DNA from: Ursus arctos
Taxonomy: Eukaryota; Chordata; Mammalia; Carnivora; Ursidae
NCBI RefSeq assembly: GCF_023065955.2
Contig: NW_026622863.1
Span: 44,374,177 to 44,438,176, forward strand
Length of the DNA: 64,000 nt
Direction: 5' to 3'
Made by a program: the position numbers and the translations under genes. Under the pieces are notes generated by a model that had not been told where the DNA came from, did not search any database, and saw only the letters and a list, made by a program, of their open reading frames with translations. Positions 45,430 through 56,869 of this stretch are shown here, one piece after another; positions within the stretch are counted from its first letter, which is position 1; each line of letters opens with the position of its first letter.

Positions 45430-46253
45430 CGGCCTCAGACACAGAAAAAAGTTTAATTCTGCTGCGGCGGAGGGTCCCGGCTCCGGCAGGGAGGGGGGAT
45501 TTGGTTTTGGATTTTGTTCATGTGGGGATTTATTTGGGAATAGGGGAGAGTCTGGTCCTTCCAGTGGGACCTGCCCGGGAGAATGTGTAGGGAAGAGGTA
45601 ATCGGGAGAGATGGGGAGACTGGACAAGAAATGGGAGAGCAGAGGGAGAAGAGACGACAGGACAGAGAAAGGAGAGACAAATAGTGAAGGACAGACACGT
45701 AAGACAAAGACGACAGAGGGCGGGACAGAGACAAAGGGAACAGAGAAAGGGGGACCCCAAGCCAGACCCGATGGGACCGGGGAAGTGAATGAGGGGGGGC
45801 TTTGGAGGCCGCCGCGGGACAGAATAGGATCTAGTCCAGCCAGATACAAGAAATAGGCCCCTCGCCCCTGCCCCGGGTCCCGGGCGGGGGGAGGGGGCTC
45901 GTGTCTCAGTGCTGCAGTGTCGGGTGGGCCCTGCCCCTCCCCGCGCTTCGCTGTGTAAGGCACCGGCTCCAGCGAGGTCCGCGAGCGCGCGGGGGGAGGG
46001 TCAGGAGGGGGGCGAGAAGTCCGTGGAGGAGGGGGGCCCGGCTGCCCGCCCCCTAACTCCCCCTGGCCCGGGGGCGTGGCCAAGAGCCGCAGACGAGGCA
46101 GCCCCGCCCTCTCCGGGGAAGAGATGGGCGTGTCTCCGCCTCTAGTCCAAAGACTAGGCGCCGCGCTTTCTCGAGACCCCGAGTCCTGCCCCAGCGTCCG
46201 GGCGGCTGGGCGTTTGTCCGCGGCACCCAGGCGTCCCGGCGCCCGCCCGCCTC
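45430..46253 (-). other. LRFN1: LRFN1 3'UTR
   Basis: GC-rich, then strongly strand-biased (pyrimidine-rich on the minus strand) sequence from the LRFN1 stop to a poly(A) signal. No interspersed repeat is recognised inside it, consistent with a transcribed UTR of about 0.8 kb. Confidence 0.6.
45452..45457 (-). terminator. Poly(A) signal ATTAAA of LRFN1
   Basis: TTTAAT on the plus strand reads ATTAAA on the minus strand, about 800 nt after the stop codon. It is the only good signal seen before MIR copies begin. Confidence 0.5.
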
Positions 46254-49200
46254 TCACACGGTACTCTCCAGCATCCACTCGGTGCTGGTAAAGGCCAGGC
46301 GTGCCCTGGCGGAGCCCAGCCCCAGGTCTCCGTCCTCCCCGGCCGCGCCCCCTCCGGCCCCGTCCAGGTGCGGCGTGGACCGGTGGCGCTTTGTCCGCCG
46401 GGCGCGGCGCGGGTAACTGTGGCTCTGGAAGAGCGCCCCGTAGTCCCCGTCGAACGAATAGCGCTGCTGCGGCCTCGGCCGGGCCGGGGCCGCCCCAGGA
46501 ACCAGAGCTAGAGTGGGAGGCGCCGAAGCTGGTGGCCCCAGGGCCCCGGAACGGCTCCTCCGAGGGCCCGCCGCGGCCCGAGACTCCTCCCCAGAGGTCT
46601 CCTCAGACGGCAGCAGGCACAGCGAGGTGGCCGAGCCGCCCAGGGAGCGTCCAAGGACGGTCTCCGGCTCCGCGGAAGCCGTCTCGGCCGCGGTGGCCTT
46701 GGCCTCGACCGCCACGGCGGCAGCAGCAGCAGCGGGGGACGCCACCTCACGCAGCGCCTCATAACGGTCTTGCGCCGGCGGGGGCGGGGCCTGCGGTGCG
46801 CCTGCGCCGTTGGTCTGCGAGCACACGTGGCTGACTCGCGGCGGCGACCTGGAAGTACCCTTGACGCGGCGGCCGTCCCCGTCGCCATAGACCTTATAAC
46901 GGATCATGAGCAGAACGATGAAGACGAGGACCGATGCGACGATGACGCCCCCGATGGCGATGATCATCGTGCCACCCAAGAAATGGGCCCTCAGTGGGCG
47001 GCAGGGCGCGGGATCCCCAGCTGTGGTGAACTGCACGCAGCCCACCACTCGAGTGGCCGGCAGTGCCGTGGCCCCGTCGTCGTAGACAGCCAGCACGCAC
47101 AGATCGTAGGCGCGGCCTGCTGCCAGATCATTCACCAGGAAGGTCTGGCTGGTGGATGGGATCATCCTGCAGGAGGGGACGGCATCAGCGCTGGGTTAGC
47201 TCCCCTATGAAGTGCATCGCTTCGTTTGCATGTCCCACCCGTGGTGACCACTGGGGACCAAACCATGCCTCGCTACCGGTATTTCACCCTCTATGGGACA
47301 GTAGCAGCCATTCAAACGACAAATTCCCATCCTATCAGGACCCCTGCTACAGGCCCTGCCCTCAGAGCCACTCCTTGTGGTGTCTTGTCACCTATTAGGT
47401 ACTACCTGCCATTCCTGTTCCTTCATCTACATATCCTGGCCCCTGCAAAGGAGGAGTGCTATAGCTTTTAAGTCCTGACCTCAAGGAAAACACCTCCTGG
47501 CAATGTCTCACTTTTATTGTGACAAATGCCATTCAAGGTCTCTTATCTACATATTTCCACCTTTTAAGGGGCCCGATACAACAGGCCACCTCCCATTTCC
47601 TGTATGTCCCCTCCTCACTCAAGTGGACAATGAGGTCAACTCACACCCTCTGTCTTACTTCTGGCACAATGAATGCTCTTCTAGTTCCTCTTTTCTATGT
47701 ATTCCCATCCTTTCCGGGGAAACTGATTTAGGCCACGCCCCTCATCTGCATGTCCCACCTCTGGGTAAATACATCAAGCTGTGCCTATCTTCTGGGACAG
47801 TTACCAAACCCCTCAACTACATATTCCAACCCACTAAGGGGCTATGGCTATAGGCCACTCCCCTTTTGATTGACCAGTGGCTTCCAGGCCACACTCCCAA
47901 GGCCTACTAGGGATGGTTTCCCTACTGTACCTAGGATCATGTCCACTCTTTGCATGTCCTGCAATCAATCACCCTGTGTTTATGCTCTGCCCCATAGCAC
48001 CAGAGGTCATGAAATCATGCCCCCCCAGGTAAATTTCGTCTGTAATTGGGTCAAATGTAAACAAGCAAGCCTGCCCCTTTCTTACTATAGGCCCCTGCCC
48101 ACCAGTGAGGGGCAGTGTAAAGAAGCGGTTAGGCTGACAGTCTCAGAGCCTTTGTTTGAGTCTCTCTTCCACTTGCTAGCTCTGTGACAAGTTTCTTAAC
48201 CTCTCTGTGCCTTGCTTCCCCAAAATGGAGATATTAAGAACTCCTTCATCATAGAGATAATGTGACATGTGAATGAGTTAGCACACCTAAAGCCTGGCAC
48301 TGAACAATTTCATCATGATTAGCTTGCATCCCTCCCAGTGTTGGCCACTAACTCTTGCTGTGGCTTACACTTTACTGCCAATTGCACTCTCCCCATCTGT
48401 AAGACTATTCCCTAGGCCTTGACCCTCTTCTGCTGGGCACATCCCTTCTGTGCTGTTGGCTAAGCCAGGACTGCCACGTCCACAGGAATTCGCATGTCCA
48501 GCACTCAACCTCACAAGCCGTCCTCACCTACAAAACTCTTAGTGGATCACCAGAGGCAAGGACTGCCGCCTCATCTGCCCGGGACCAGGCAGCAGGAGCT
48601 CCATCTCCTGAAAGAGGCCACGCCCCCATCTCCACAGGCCTCCTCTCTCAGAAACTTCACATTCCCTGCAACCAGACCACCTCTGCCTCCTCTGGTCCTG
48701 AAGCCCACCTCAGCTCCCTTAGCACCAAGAGCCACCCTTCAACCAGCAGATTTCAAGTAAGGGCCCCACCCCCTCATAAAGGCCTACCCACATTTCCAAC
48801 TGACCCCCTGCCTGCCATTTCACACACCACCCCCCACCCCATCCAACCTCAGGCCCCTAGCTGTAAGTCTTCCTCTTCCCCTCCTCTCCCCTTCCCAAGA
48901 GGCTTGGATTCCTTTTGCTCCTTCCCCCAAAGTAACCAGTTGCTAAGGGCTCCCCACTTTTCAAGGACAGAGGCTGGCTCCTTAAGAAAGCTTCAGCCCC
49001 TGTGTCTCTAATTGGCTGCAAGACCTAAGAAAGCAGCAGAGCAGGCTTCTGGTTGGATGTCACCTCCACCCGTGGCAGCAGTGAGGAGGTTAACCCCTAC
49101 AGCACCATAGCACAGGCATCTGCGATGGGGTACAGAGGACTGGAACTGTGGCCTTATGGGGACAGGAAGAGACCAGGGGTTTGCCACCCTGCTGGGGACA

Positions 49201-51702
49201 GAGGGCCACCAACATCTGCAGGGTCTGAGGATCCCCCCACCCCACCACATAGTGGCCAAGGGTTAGACAAAGAATGAAAGAGAGAAACAGAGAGGTGGAG
49301 AGTCCCAGAAACCAAGAGTCATTTACAGAAATGTATTACCTTTCTCCCCTAATCCCTGCCTGGCAAACAGTAGGTGCTCAATAAATGTGTGTTCAATGTC
49401 AAAAGGGCAAGATTAGGAGTTAGAAGGCTAAGGCCTGGAATCCTGGCTCTGCCACTTTTCTCTGTGACCTTGAGCAAGTGATTTCCTCCCACTGAGTCTC
49501 AGTTTCCCTGTCTATAAAATGGGAGGGGGGATCATCACTGCTTCACAGCCGAGTTGGGAAGATGGAATGACGTAGCATAGGGCCTAGCACAGAGCAGGAG
49601 CTCAGTGCCCAATAAGGGCAGGAGGGAAAGAAGGTTCGGACAGAAAGAGCCAAAAGCAAGAGAATAACAGAGATGATGGGAGAAAGTAACCTTTTCATGT
49701 CTGCCTATACTGTAGAGATCTGCCCACACCAGGGCAAGGGCTTCTAACCCAGTGGATGGTGGACATAACTTATGGGTGTCTATAAAATGGGAGGGGGTAT
49801 CATCACTGCCTTGCAGCAAAGTGGAGATCAAATGATCATTTATATGTTTTTCTCATACTTTTCCTTTTCTGTTCTGTAAGGTACCCAGTGGGTTGATACA
49901 GTAACACTAGTATATAATCTGTAAATATAAAGGTAACCATAAATATGTAAGTGTGTGAATATATTTCATGTTCCAAAATGTTTCACTGACAAGGTGCACA
50001 ACCAGACACGTTTGGCCAGCAGTGATACAGACCATGAACCCCAGAGAGCAGAGGTCATGCTGGGCACATTCACGTCTGGCTTGTGTGGGGTCTCAACGAA
50101 GATTTACTAAATGCATGAAAACCAGAAAGAGAAGTGAGACAGAAGTAGAGAGAGAAGGAGACAGGGCAAATGAGAGCCCAAGACAACTCCGCACGGCCAT
50201 CTAGAGAACCCCAGCTGAGCAAGAAGGCCAAGGGAGTGGACAGATGAGGGGAGGGCCGCCGGAGTAGGTGGGGGGTCCTGGGACTGCAGCACCCACCTGT
50301 AGACAAGGGAGTCATCCGCGGAGCTGTTGTACTGGACCTGGTACATGCGGATGCCGGGCACAGGCCTCTGGGCGGGCCAGCGGATGAGCACCGAGTTCGA
50401 GGTGAGCTCAGCCGCCACGAGCCGGCGCTCAGCGGCCGATTCGTTGGCACCAGGGCGGCCGGGCGTGGCGATGTCAGAGGAGCCGGGCTCGGTGAGGGGC
50501 GGCGGGGCGGCCGGCGGCGGCGCCATCAGAGGCAGGGGCACCACGCACACCTCCACGGGTGCCGTGGCTTCCCCGGCGGCGTTGGAGGCGATGCAGGTGA
50601 AGGTGCCGCTGTCCCGTAAGGTGGTGATGGTTACATCCAGCGTCCCATCCCCCCGCACCCGGGTCCGGGTCGAGTTCCCCAGCAACCGGCCATCGGGCGC
50701 TACCCAGTGCACCACGGGCTCGGGGTCCCCCACGGCGCGGCACCGCAGACTGACCGCCTGGCCCTCCACCACCAGGGCCCGGCCCCCCGCCTGCCGCGTG
50801 ATCAGCGGGGGTTCACACAGGAACTCCTCCTCTGGGATGGACCAGAAGTAGCGGTCAGTGAGGTGCTCGGGGGTGGCACACGTCTCCAGGTCGTCCTCCC
50901 GGGTCAGCCGCCGCAGCCAGAGCAGCTCGCAGTTGCAGTGCAGGGGGTTGCCGCCGAAGCTGACCGTGAGCGGCGTGGGCGGCTTCGGCCCCGAGCCCTG
51001 GGACCGCAGGAAGAGCCCATCAGGAGGCAGTTTATGGAGGCGGTTGGAGGTCATGTCCAGGCGAACCAGTTTGTGCAGCTGCACGAAGGTACCTTCGGCG
51101 ATGTGGTCGATGAGATTGTGGTCCAGCGTGAGGGTGTTCAGGTTCACCATCTGGCCCACCGCCTCCCACGGCAGGGCCTCGAGGTTGTTGTAGGACAGAT
51201 CCAGGTCCTCCACCGTGGACAGGAAGGCATCGAAGGCGGCGGACTCCACCCGGCGGATCTGGTTGTTGCCAAGGATCAGGTGGCGGAGGTTGCCCAAGCC
51301 GCGGAGCTGGTCGCCACGCACCTCGGCCAGGCGGTTGCTGTCGAGGTGCAGGGCGCGGAGGGCGCGGAGGTCGGCGAAGGCGCCGGCGGCCACCTGGCCG
51401 ATGGTGTTCCGGGACAGGGTGAGGTGCACCAGGCTGGTCATGTTGGCGAAGTCTCTGCGGCGGACGGCCGCGATGAAGTTGTCAGTGAGCCGCAGCTCCA
51501 CCACGCGCCGGTCGATGGCCGGCGGCACGAAGAGCAGGCCAGTCTTGGCGCACAGCATGGTCAGCGTGGGCGCCACGTTCTGGCAGATGCAGCGGCCGGG
51601 GCAGGGCTGACCGCGAGATGCCCCAGCCCAGAGCAGCAGCAGAAAAGGCAGGGCAGCGGGCGACGGCGAGAGGAGCGCCGAGGAGAAGGGGCCCGGAGCC
51701 AT
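46254..51702 (-). CDS. LRFN1: LRFN1 (SALM2) synaptic adhesion molecule, complete CDS (772 aa)
   Basis: Single-pass postsynaptic adhesion protein that organises excitatory synapses and binds PSD-95. Two coding exons: 50297-51702 (residues 1-468 plus two bases of codon 469) and 46254-47166, joined within an Arg codon (AG|G) by a GT-AG intron. Order: signal peptide 1-31; LRRNT cysteines from C34; about six or seven leucine-rich repeats (for example [25 protein letters not shown]); LRRCT starting NPLHCNC; an Ig-like domain with [13 protein letters not shown] and [11 protein letters not shown]; a Pro-rich linker; a FN3 domain spanning the exon junction (about 424-515); a transmembrane helix about 536-557; and a cytoplasmic tail ending ESTV, a class I PDZ ligand. 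Near-identical to human LRFN1 (771 aa). The usual start MAPGPFS is in a CACCATGG context. The tail has a slightly expanded Ala/Pro stretch. Confidence 0.97.
47220..47880 (+). repeat. Diverged tandem repeat in the LRFN1 intron
   Basis: Four loosely related units begin near 47289, 47512, 47659 and 47788. Each runs from a GG(G/C)ACA(G/A) word through CATATT-CCA-CC and AAGGGG to AGGCCAC-CCCC. The period is 130-220 bp. Confidence 0.45.
48110..48325 (+). mobile_element. MIR
   Basis: CTTGCTAGCTCTGTGACAAG and AACCTCTCTGTGCCTTGC are MIR landmarks. Confidence 0.75.
49340..49630 (+). mobile_element. MIR, with a second 3' fragment before it
   Basis: GTAGGTGCTCAATAAATGTG at 49371 ends one copy. ATCCTGGCTCTGCCACTTTT to GAGCAGGAGCTCAGTGCC forms the next. 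Confidence 0.8.
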
Positions 51703-51739
51703 GGTGCAGGGGGAAGGCGGGAGGAGTGGGTCGTGAGAC
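51703..51739 (-). other. LRFN1: LRFN1 5'UTR part of the first coding exon, with 3' splice site
   Basis: On the minus strand CCTTCCCTTGCAG precedes position 51739, a good acceptor. The exon then has 37 nt before the ATG. The frame stays open through this leader. Confidence 0.6.
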
Positions 51740-52074
51740 CTGCAAGGGAAGGAAGGAGCCGGGTTACCCAGGAGCCGGGCTTGACCACCAGCCTGGCCGC
51801 CCACCATGTCCTGCTAGGAGTCTGACCTGGGTCCCTCCCTTCCCGACATCCGGGCAGAACAGTGGCAGGAGTGACCATCAGCTGGCACGCATTTTATTTT
51901 TAACAGACAATATTTTCATGCTGGTTGGTAAATTACATTGCCCCACCCCCTGAGTGTCCTAATCCTGACTCTGACCCTCCTCTAGGAGGCCCAGACCTCT
52001 CATGATTTCCCAACCGTAGGGGTGACACCTGGCCCACCCTGGGCCTTCCAGTACCCACTAAATATTTTTGAAAA

Positions 52075-52345
52075 ATCACAGCTGACTAGGATTTAAGGTC
52101 ATGGATTTCAAAGCCATAGTCCCTGGGTTCAAATTCCAGCTCTGACACTTACTAGCTGTGTGACCTTGGGCAAGTGTCTGAACCTCTCTGAATCTCGGTT
52201 TCTTCATCTGTAAAATGGAGATAAAAACAGGCCTTACCTCTGTGAGGATTAAATGGATTAACGAGCATAATGCACTGAGAACCATGCCTGTCACATCAAA
52301 TGTGTTCAACAACATGTAGGTGATTGTTATCATCATGCTCGAGTG
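52075..52345 (+). mobile_element. MIR, nearly complete
   Basis: GCTGTGTGACCTTGGGCAAG, TTCTTCATCTGTAAAATGG and ATGCACTGAGAACCATGCC. Confidence 0.9.
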
Positions 52346-52369
52346 CCCGGTATGTGCCAGGCATAGCAG

Positions 52370-52640
52370 CGTGCACTGTTATTAAGAGTAAGTGCTCTGA
52401 AATCAAACAGACTCAGGTTCAAGTCCTGGCCCCCCCACTTACTAGCTCTGTAACCCCAAACTAATGATTTCCCCTAACCTAGGCCATATTTTCCTGATTT
52501 GTAAAATGGGCTGATCATCGTACCATCTTCAGTGGGTTGTTGCAAGGGTTCCGTGGGCTCATTCAGGGGGGCCACACTCTGCCTCTGCAGAGCACAGGGC
52601 CTGCCACACAGTAAATATTCAATAAATGTTAAGGGTAACC
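52370..52640 (+). mobile_element. MIR, nearly complete
   Basis: CTTACTAGCTCTGTAACCCC, TTTCCTGATTTGTAAAATGG and ACAGTAAATATTCAATAAAT. Confidence 0.88.
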
Positions 52641-53235
52641 TCCCCCCCCCACACACACACCTGTGGGAGTGGCCGAGAGAATCTGAAAGTAGGAGGGGCT
52701 AAGAAAAACACACATCTTCCTGCTCAGCCTTGGGAAGTCCTTCTCTGAACCAGGTTTCATCCTGAGCCCTGATGAGCTCCCAAGCAGCGGGCAGCCTTTC
52801 ACGCTCACATCAGTGGGCACATACAAGGCCCCATACGTGCCCACACTCACATGCACTCTCACACACTCACGCTATGCCTCTGCTCCAGGCAAAACCTTCC
52901 GGCGGGGATTCCCCTGCGGCGCCTGCAGCCCACGTCATGTCAGCTCCCATCACAACACAGGGTGGGTGGGGGGTGAAGAGGAAAGGATGGGAAGGGGGCG
53001 TCCCTGAAACTGTTTTCACCCCACCCCGCACCCAGTCTCTGCTGGCCCACCTCCTAGGAATCTGCAGTTTGGGGCTGTGGCCTGCTGTGGCCCTAGATCC
53101 TTCAGCCTGTGGGGAGGGGGAACAAGAGAGTCAGAGAGAGAGAGAGGTGAAGAGACAGGGAAAGACAAGTGGGGGTGGGGGGGGATGGACTGGCAGAAAG
53201 AGAGAGAGAAAGGGACAAAAAAAGAAAGAATCTGA

Positions 53236-53350
53236 GGGGCGCCAGGTGGGTTTATGTCAGCAGAGCAGGTGACTCTTGATCTCATCGCACTGAGTTCGAG
53301 CCCCACATTGTGCCAAGCGCTTACAAAGATAAATAAGTAAACAAGTAAGT
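53236..53350 (+). mobile_element. SINEC, short type
   Basis: GGGGCGCCAGGTGGGTTTAT and B box GAGTTCGAGCCCC with a degenerate A-rich tail. It is the only SINE within the LRFN1-GMFG half. Confidence 0.8.
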
Positions 53351-53824
53351 AAAGACATAAAAGGAAAGGAGAAAGAATCTGAAAGAAAAGTGCAGAGGCA
53401 AGGAGCCAGCCTGAAGCCAAGAGAGACCAAAGAACAGAGGAGGAGACACAGAGAAGGGCACTGAGATCAAGAGATGAAGAGAGGAAGAGTGAGCCAGAAG
53501 AGGCAGGAGGAGATCCTAAGACACTATAGAGAGAGACCAAGATGGAGACAGAAAGAGATAGAGATGGAGAGCCAGTGCCTGGGCTGGAGAGAGGACAAGA
53601 GGCAGAGTCAGGGAGTCCCACCGTGTCTCTAAGCGCCCCCCATTCATTGGTCTTGCGCTCCGCCTGGCAGATTGCTCTGTCTCAGATGGAAAACCCTGGC
53701 CTGAGAGGCGGAGCTCCTGAGTTCGGAGGCCCAGCTTGCACCTGCTTGGTCTCCCACAGCTGGGGTGGGACTCAAGTTGAAGGAATAATAACAGCAATGG
53801 AAATAGCTGACGTTTATTGAGAGA

Positions 53825-54115
53825 CAGTGCAATGTCGCAGGGAAGAACCGGGACCTGATGGCTGGGGCTCGTACTCCAGTTCCTGGCTGCGTGACTTTAA
53901 TCGGGTGACATCCTCTCTTTGTGCCTCAGTGTGCTCATCTGTAAAATGGGGATGATGATAGCACCTGCCTCATGGCGTTGTTTTAAGTATTCCGAGATAA
54001 TAGAGTATAACACGTTTAGAATAGTTCCTGACAGAGTAAACCCTGCATAAATATTAGCAGCCATCACCATCATCATCATTATTGTTATTATTGTTATTAC
54101 TATTATTATTAACTT
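53825..54115 (+). mobile_element. MIR, nearly complete
   Basis: TGCCTCAGTGTGCTCATCTG, GTAAAATGGGGATGATGATA and a terminal (ATT)n run. Confidence 0.88.
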
Positions 54116-54171
54116 ATCATTTTCTCTGGCTCTCTCTCAGTCACCAGCAGGTCAGGTGACCAGGAGATCTT

Positions 54172-54182
54172 CCCACACACAT

Positions 54183-54221
<39 letters not shown>
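54172..54221 (+). repeat. (CA)n microsatellite
   Basis: About 22 CA units, with one ATG interruption at the left. Confidence 0.97.
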
Positions 54222-54226
<5 letters not shown>

Positions 54227-54441
54227 GTAAACCATGTCCATATCACTCTCCAAATGCAGGGGGTCACTTCATGTCGTGAAACTCTCTGTGCCCTTTTCCG
54301 ATATCATCAGGAGACTTCTCTGTCGCAACCACCTTACCCATCCAGAGAGGGGATGCCTCCAGGCCTGAAACCCCCACCTACCACCCATGCCCTGGCTCTA
54401 CTACGAGCCCTGACCCCAACACGATGCTCCTGACCTTGTTG

Positions 54442-54455
54442 CCCCCCCCCCCCCC
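54442..54455 (+). repeat. Poly(C) run
   Basis: Fourteen C in a row, next to CACC/CCGCCCC sequence; the length is likely uncertain in assembly. Confidence 0.9.
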
Positions 54456-54580
54456 GCCCCTTGGACACTGCCATACCCTGCCCTATAATCCATACCAGGC
54501 AGGGCTTCAGGCCTCCAGCTGGCTCAGAACAGGCCCAATCACTCCACATCTCTCTCCCCAGCCTGAAGGACCCCACTCAC

Positions 54581-54613
54581 CTCTCTGCAGGGAGTCAGGG
54601 CCTGGGCCGGTAC
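54581..54613 (-). other. Candidate 33-nt cassette exon in the LRFN1 5' region
   Basis: The minus strand shows a pyrimidine tract ending TTCCTTTGCAG, 33 nt, then the strong donor AGAG|GTGAGT. Both sites are consensus. If spliced between the CpG-island exon and the coding exon it adds 11 codons' worth of sequence but brings an in-frame TGA. No transcript evidence is available. Confidence 0.35.
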
Positions 54614-55339
54614 CTGCAAAGGAACAAAATGACCCTATTAGCATCCTTTGGGCTCCTCTCTGAAGACCTGCCTCAGAGACCATCTCCGCCAAGGAAGTCC
54701 CTGGTGTGATCATTCTCCCTGCCCTCCTGCTGCAGGCTCTGGACGGTCTCAGACAGACCCAGCGAGTCGTTTCTGGAATCCAGGGAGTCTGGGCCTCAGG
54801 ACTATTCACCCTCCAAACCCAGGAGTCCAGGACTTAACCCTTTGTCCTCTGCAGGCTCACTAGGCCAGAGACCCCAGCCCCCTCCTCCCTCAAGACCCTG
54901 GTGTCTGCAACCCCAGACTCTTCCTTCTTCAAACTCCAGAGTCCAGGCCTCTGTTTCTTCTTTTCTCAAGACCCAGGAATCTGGCCTCCCAGACGCCTTC
55001 TCTTTCAGATCCAGAATTCCAGGCTCCCAGCCTCTTCCTTCCAGAGTTCACATTCCCAGTCCCCCAGCTTTGAAGAGCTGAGTGGTACCGAAGGTAGGAA
55101 AGAACCAGAGGTTCCCATCCTCGCCGTTACACCATTGTCACACCAACATGTGTGGACCTGCCAAAACCCACATGGACCCACAACCCAAGTCTCTGCATGT
55201 GGGTTTCCAGGGACACACCAGCATAATGTGTGCCTCCCACCCTCCATGGGCTCTTGGCTCAGCATGCAGACACACTTGTGTCCTTGGATCCCGTGGATGG
55301 ACCCCAGCATACCACAGGTCGCACCACATAGGCCCCAAT

Positions 55340-56110
55340 CTCACTGGGCCAAGAAGTGAGGTCAGCCTCGTGCCAGGGAGACAGACACATGCGTGCATAT
55401 TGCCCTGCACGCATATGTTTGAACGGATACAAGCCCAATCCCCAGAGACCAACACTGACACATAAATGGACTCACAATACAGACACACACCCTCAAGGTG
55501 GACACACCTGCACACAACCACACGTGTACAACACTGACCTTCCTTTGCACATTCATACATACTCGTGGACACACACAACAGAGAAACCCATGTGCCCCCT
55601 TGCAGACAACCAGATACATGCTCCTACAACAGATACACACTTGCACACTAGCCAACACATAGGGGCACACACATATAACATATACTCACTTGCACACACA
55701 GGTGGTACACAGGTGCATGCTCTTAAATGCCCAAACACATCCCTACACACTCATACAACTTCACATATCCCCCAGGATGCATGGTCACAAAACCGATCCA
55801 TCCCCACACCACCAGATGCACAAATGCACACACTAGCAGATACACATCTCACACACATACACAGAACTAAGCATACACAGACACACAAAACTGATACACA
55901 CTCAAACAAGCACACAGGCACAAAAAGATCCACCTTGCACAGACATTCTGAGATGTTCACTCATTACAGACACATGCTCACACAACAGCCTGTGAGGGAT
56001 TTTACACACTTCCAAAATGCACACAAAATATTGAACCACAGTAGCATAGTCAACAGATAGGCATAGATTCACACTCACACACAGTCATGAACACACATCC
56101 CTCCTAGCTC
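55340..56110 (+). repeat. CA-rich degenerate tract
   Basis: About 770 bp rich in ACACA, CACAT and GATACACAC words without a strict period, as in an eroded CA-based minisatellite. Confidence 0.6.
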
Positions 56111-56693
56111 TGAGGTACCCCCACCCCACCTACTTCCCAGGCCAAAGAAATCTTAACATCCTTCCCTCCCAGCACCCCCCGCCCACCCCCAACCAAGGCA
56201 CCAGCCAGGGCCTGAGGTCAGAGTTCAGCAGGTGGAGTCTCAAAGGGTTGGGGGGCTGAGTCCTAGAGCCCGTCTACAAGGCAATCCCCCCACTAGCAGC
56301 CCAAAGGTCCCCCCTGGCCTGGCCATCTGTATGCCGGCAACTCCGGCCCCATCTGCGGAGATCTGGCGGGTGGGGGGATTAGGGTGGGGTGGGTGGGAAA
56401 GGGCCGGGTCTGTGCCCCTCCCCTCGGGCCCATCTGTCCATCCCTCGGCCTCTCATCCCTCCATCTGTCCACCTACCGGCAGCCCATCCCCCCCCTCCCA
56501 GGCACCGGGAAGGGGAAGACATGGCCGTCTCCCCCAAGGACCGCTGAGGACCCCCCAGTTGACCGAGGGAGCGGCAAACTCCCCTCCCCCAAACCCTCAC
56601 AGAGGCCTGGACCCACAAGCAACGAGCCCCAGCCCCCGGCCGGGAACCTGACGTGGACGCACAGACACACACCCTCGGAGACATACAACCCGC

Positions 56694-56694
56694 A

Positions 56695-56736
<42 letters not shown>
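56694..56736 (+). repeat. (CA)n microsatellite
   Basis: About 20 CA units near the LRFN1 CpG island. Confidence 0.97.
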
Positions 56737-56839
56737 ACAAATGGACACCCGAACGGGCACACCCGGCTACACAACCCCTAGGATGGACATCTAACCTGGA
56801 CACAAACACCCAACGCAGCCAGCCCCGCGCACACTCGCT

Positions 56840-56858
56840 GGGGGGGGGGGGCGGGGGG
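56840..56858 (+). repeat. Poly(G) run
   Basis: Twelve G, one C, then six G; a possible G-quadruplex former and an assembly risk. Confidence 0.85.
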
Positions 56859-56869
56859 TACCCACACCT

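Larger units (their letters stand above)
47167..50296 (-). other. LRFN1 intron between the two coding exons
   Basis: A 3.1-kb GT-AG intron holding a degenerate tandem repeat at its low-coordinate end, MIR copies near 48.1 and 49.4 kb, and otherwise unique sequence. No other exons are evident. Confidence 0.8.

Noticed and set aside
50707..51825. 372-codon plus-strand frame opposite LRFN1
   Set aside because: Antisense shadow of a GC-rich LRFN1 exon; no domain and no splice logic.
55340..56110. CRISPR-like or satellite array
   Set aside because: CA-rich words have no fixed repeat-spacer structure and the genome is mammalian.
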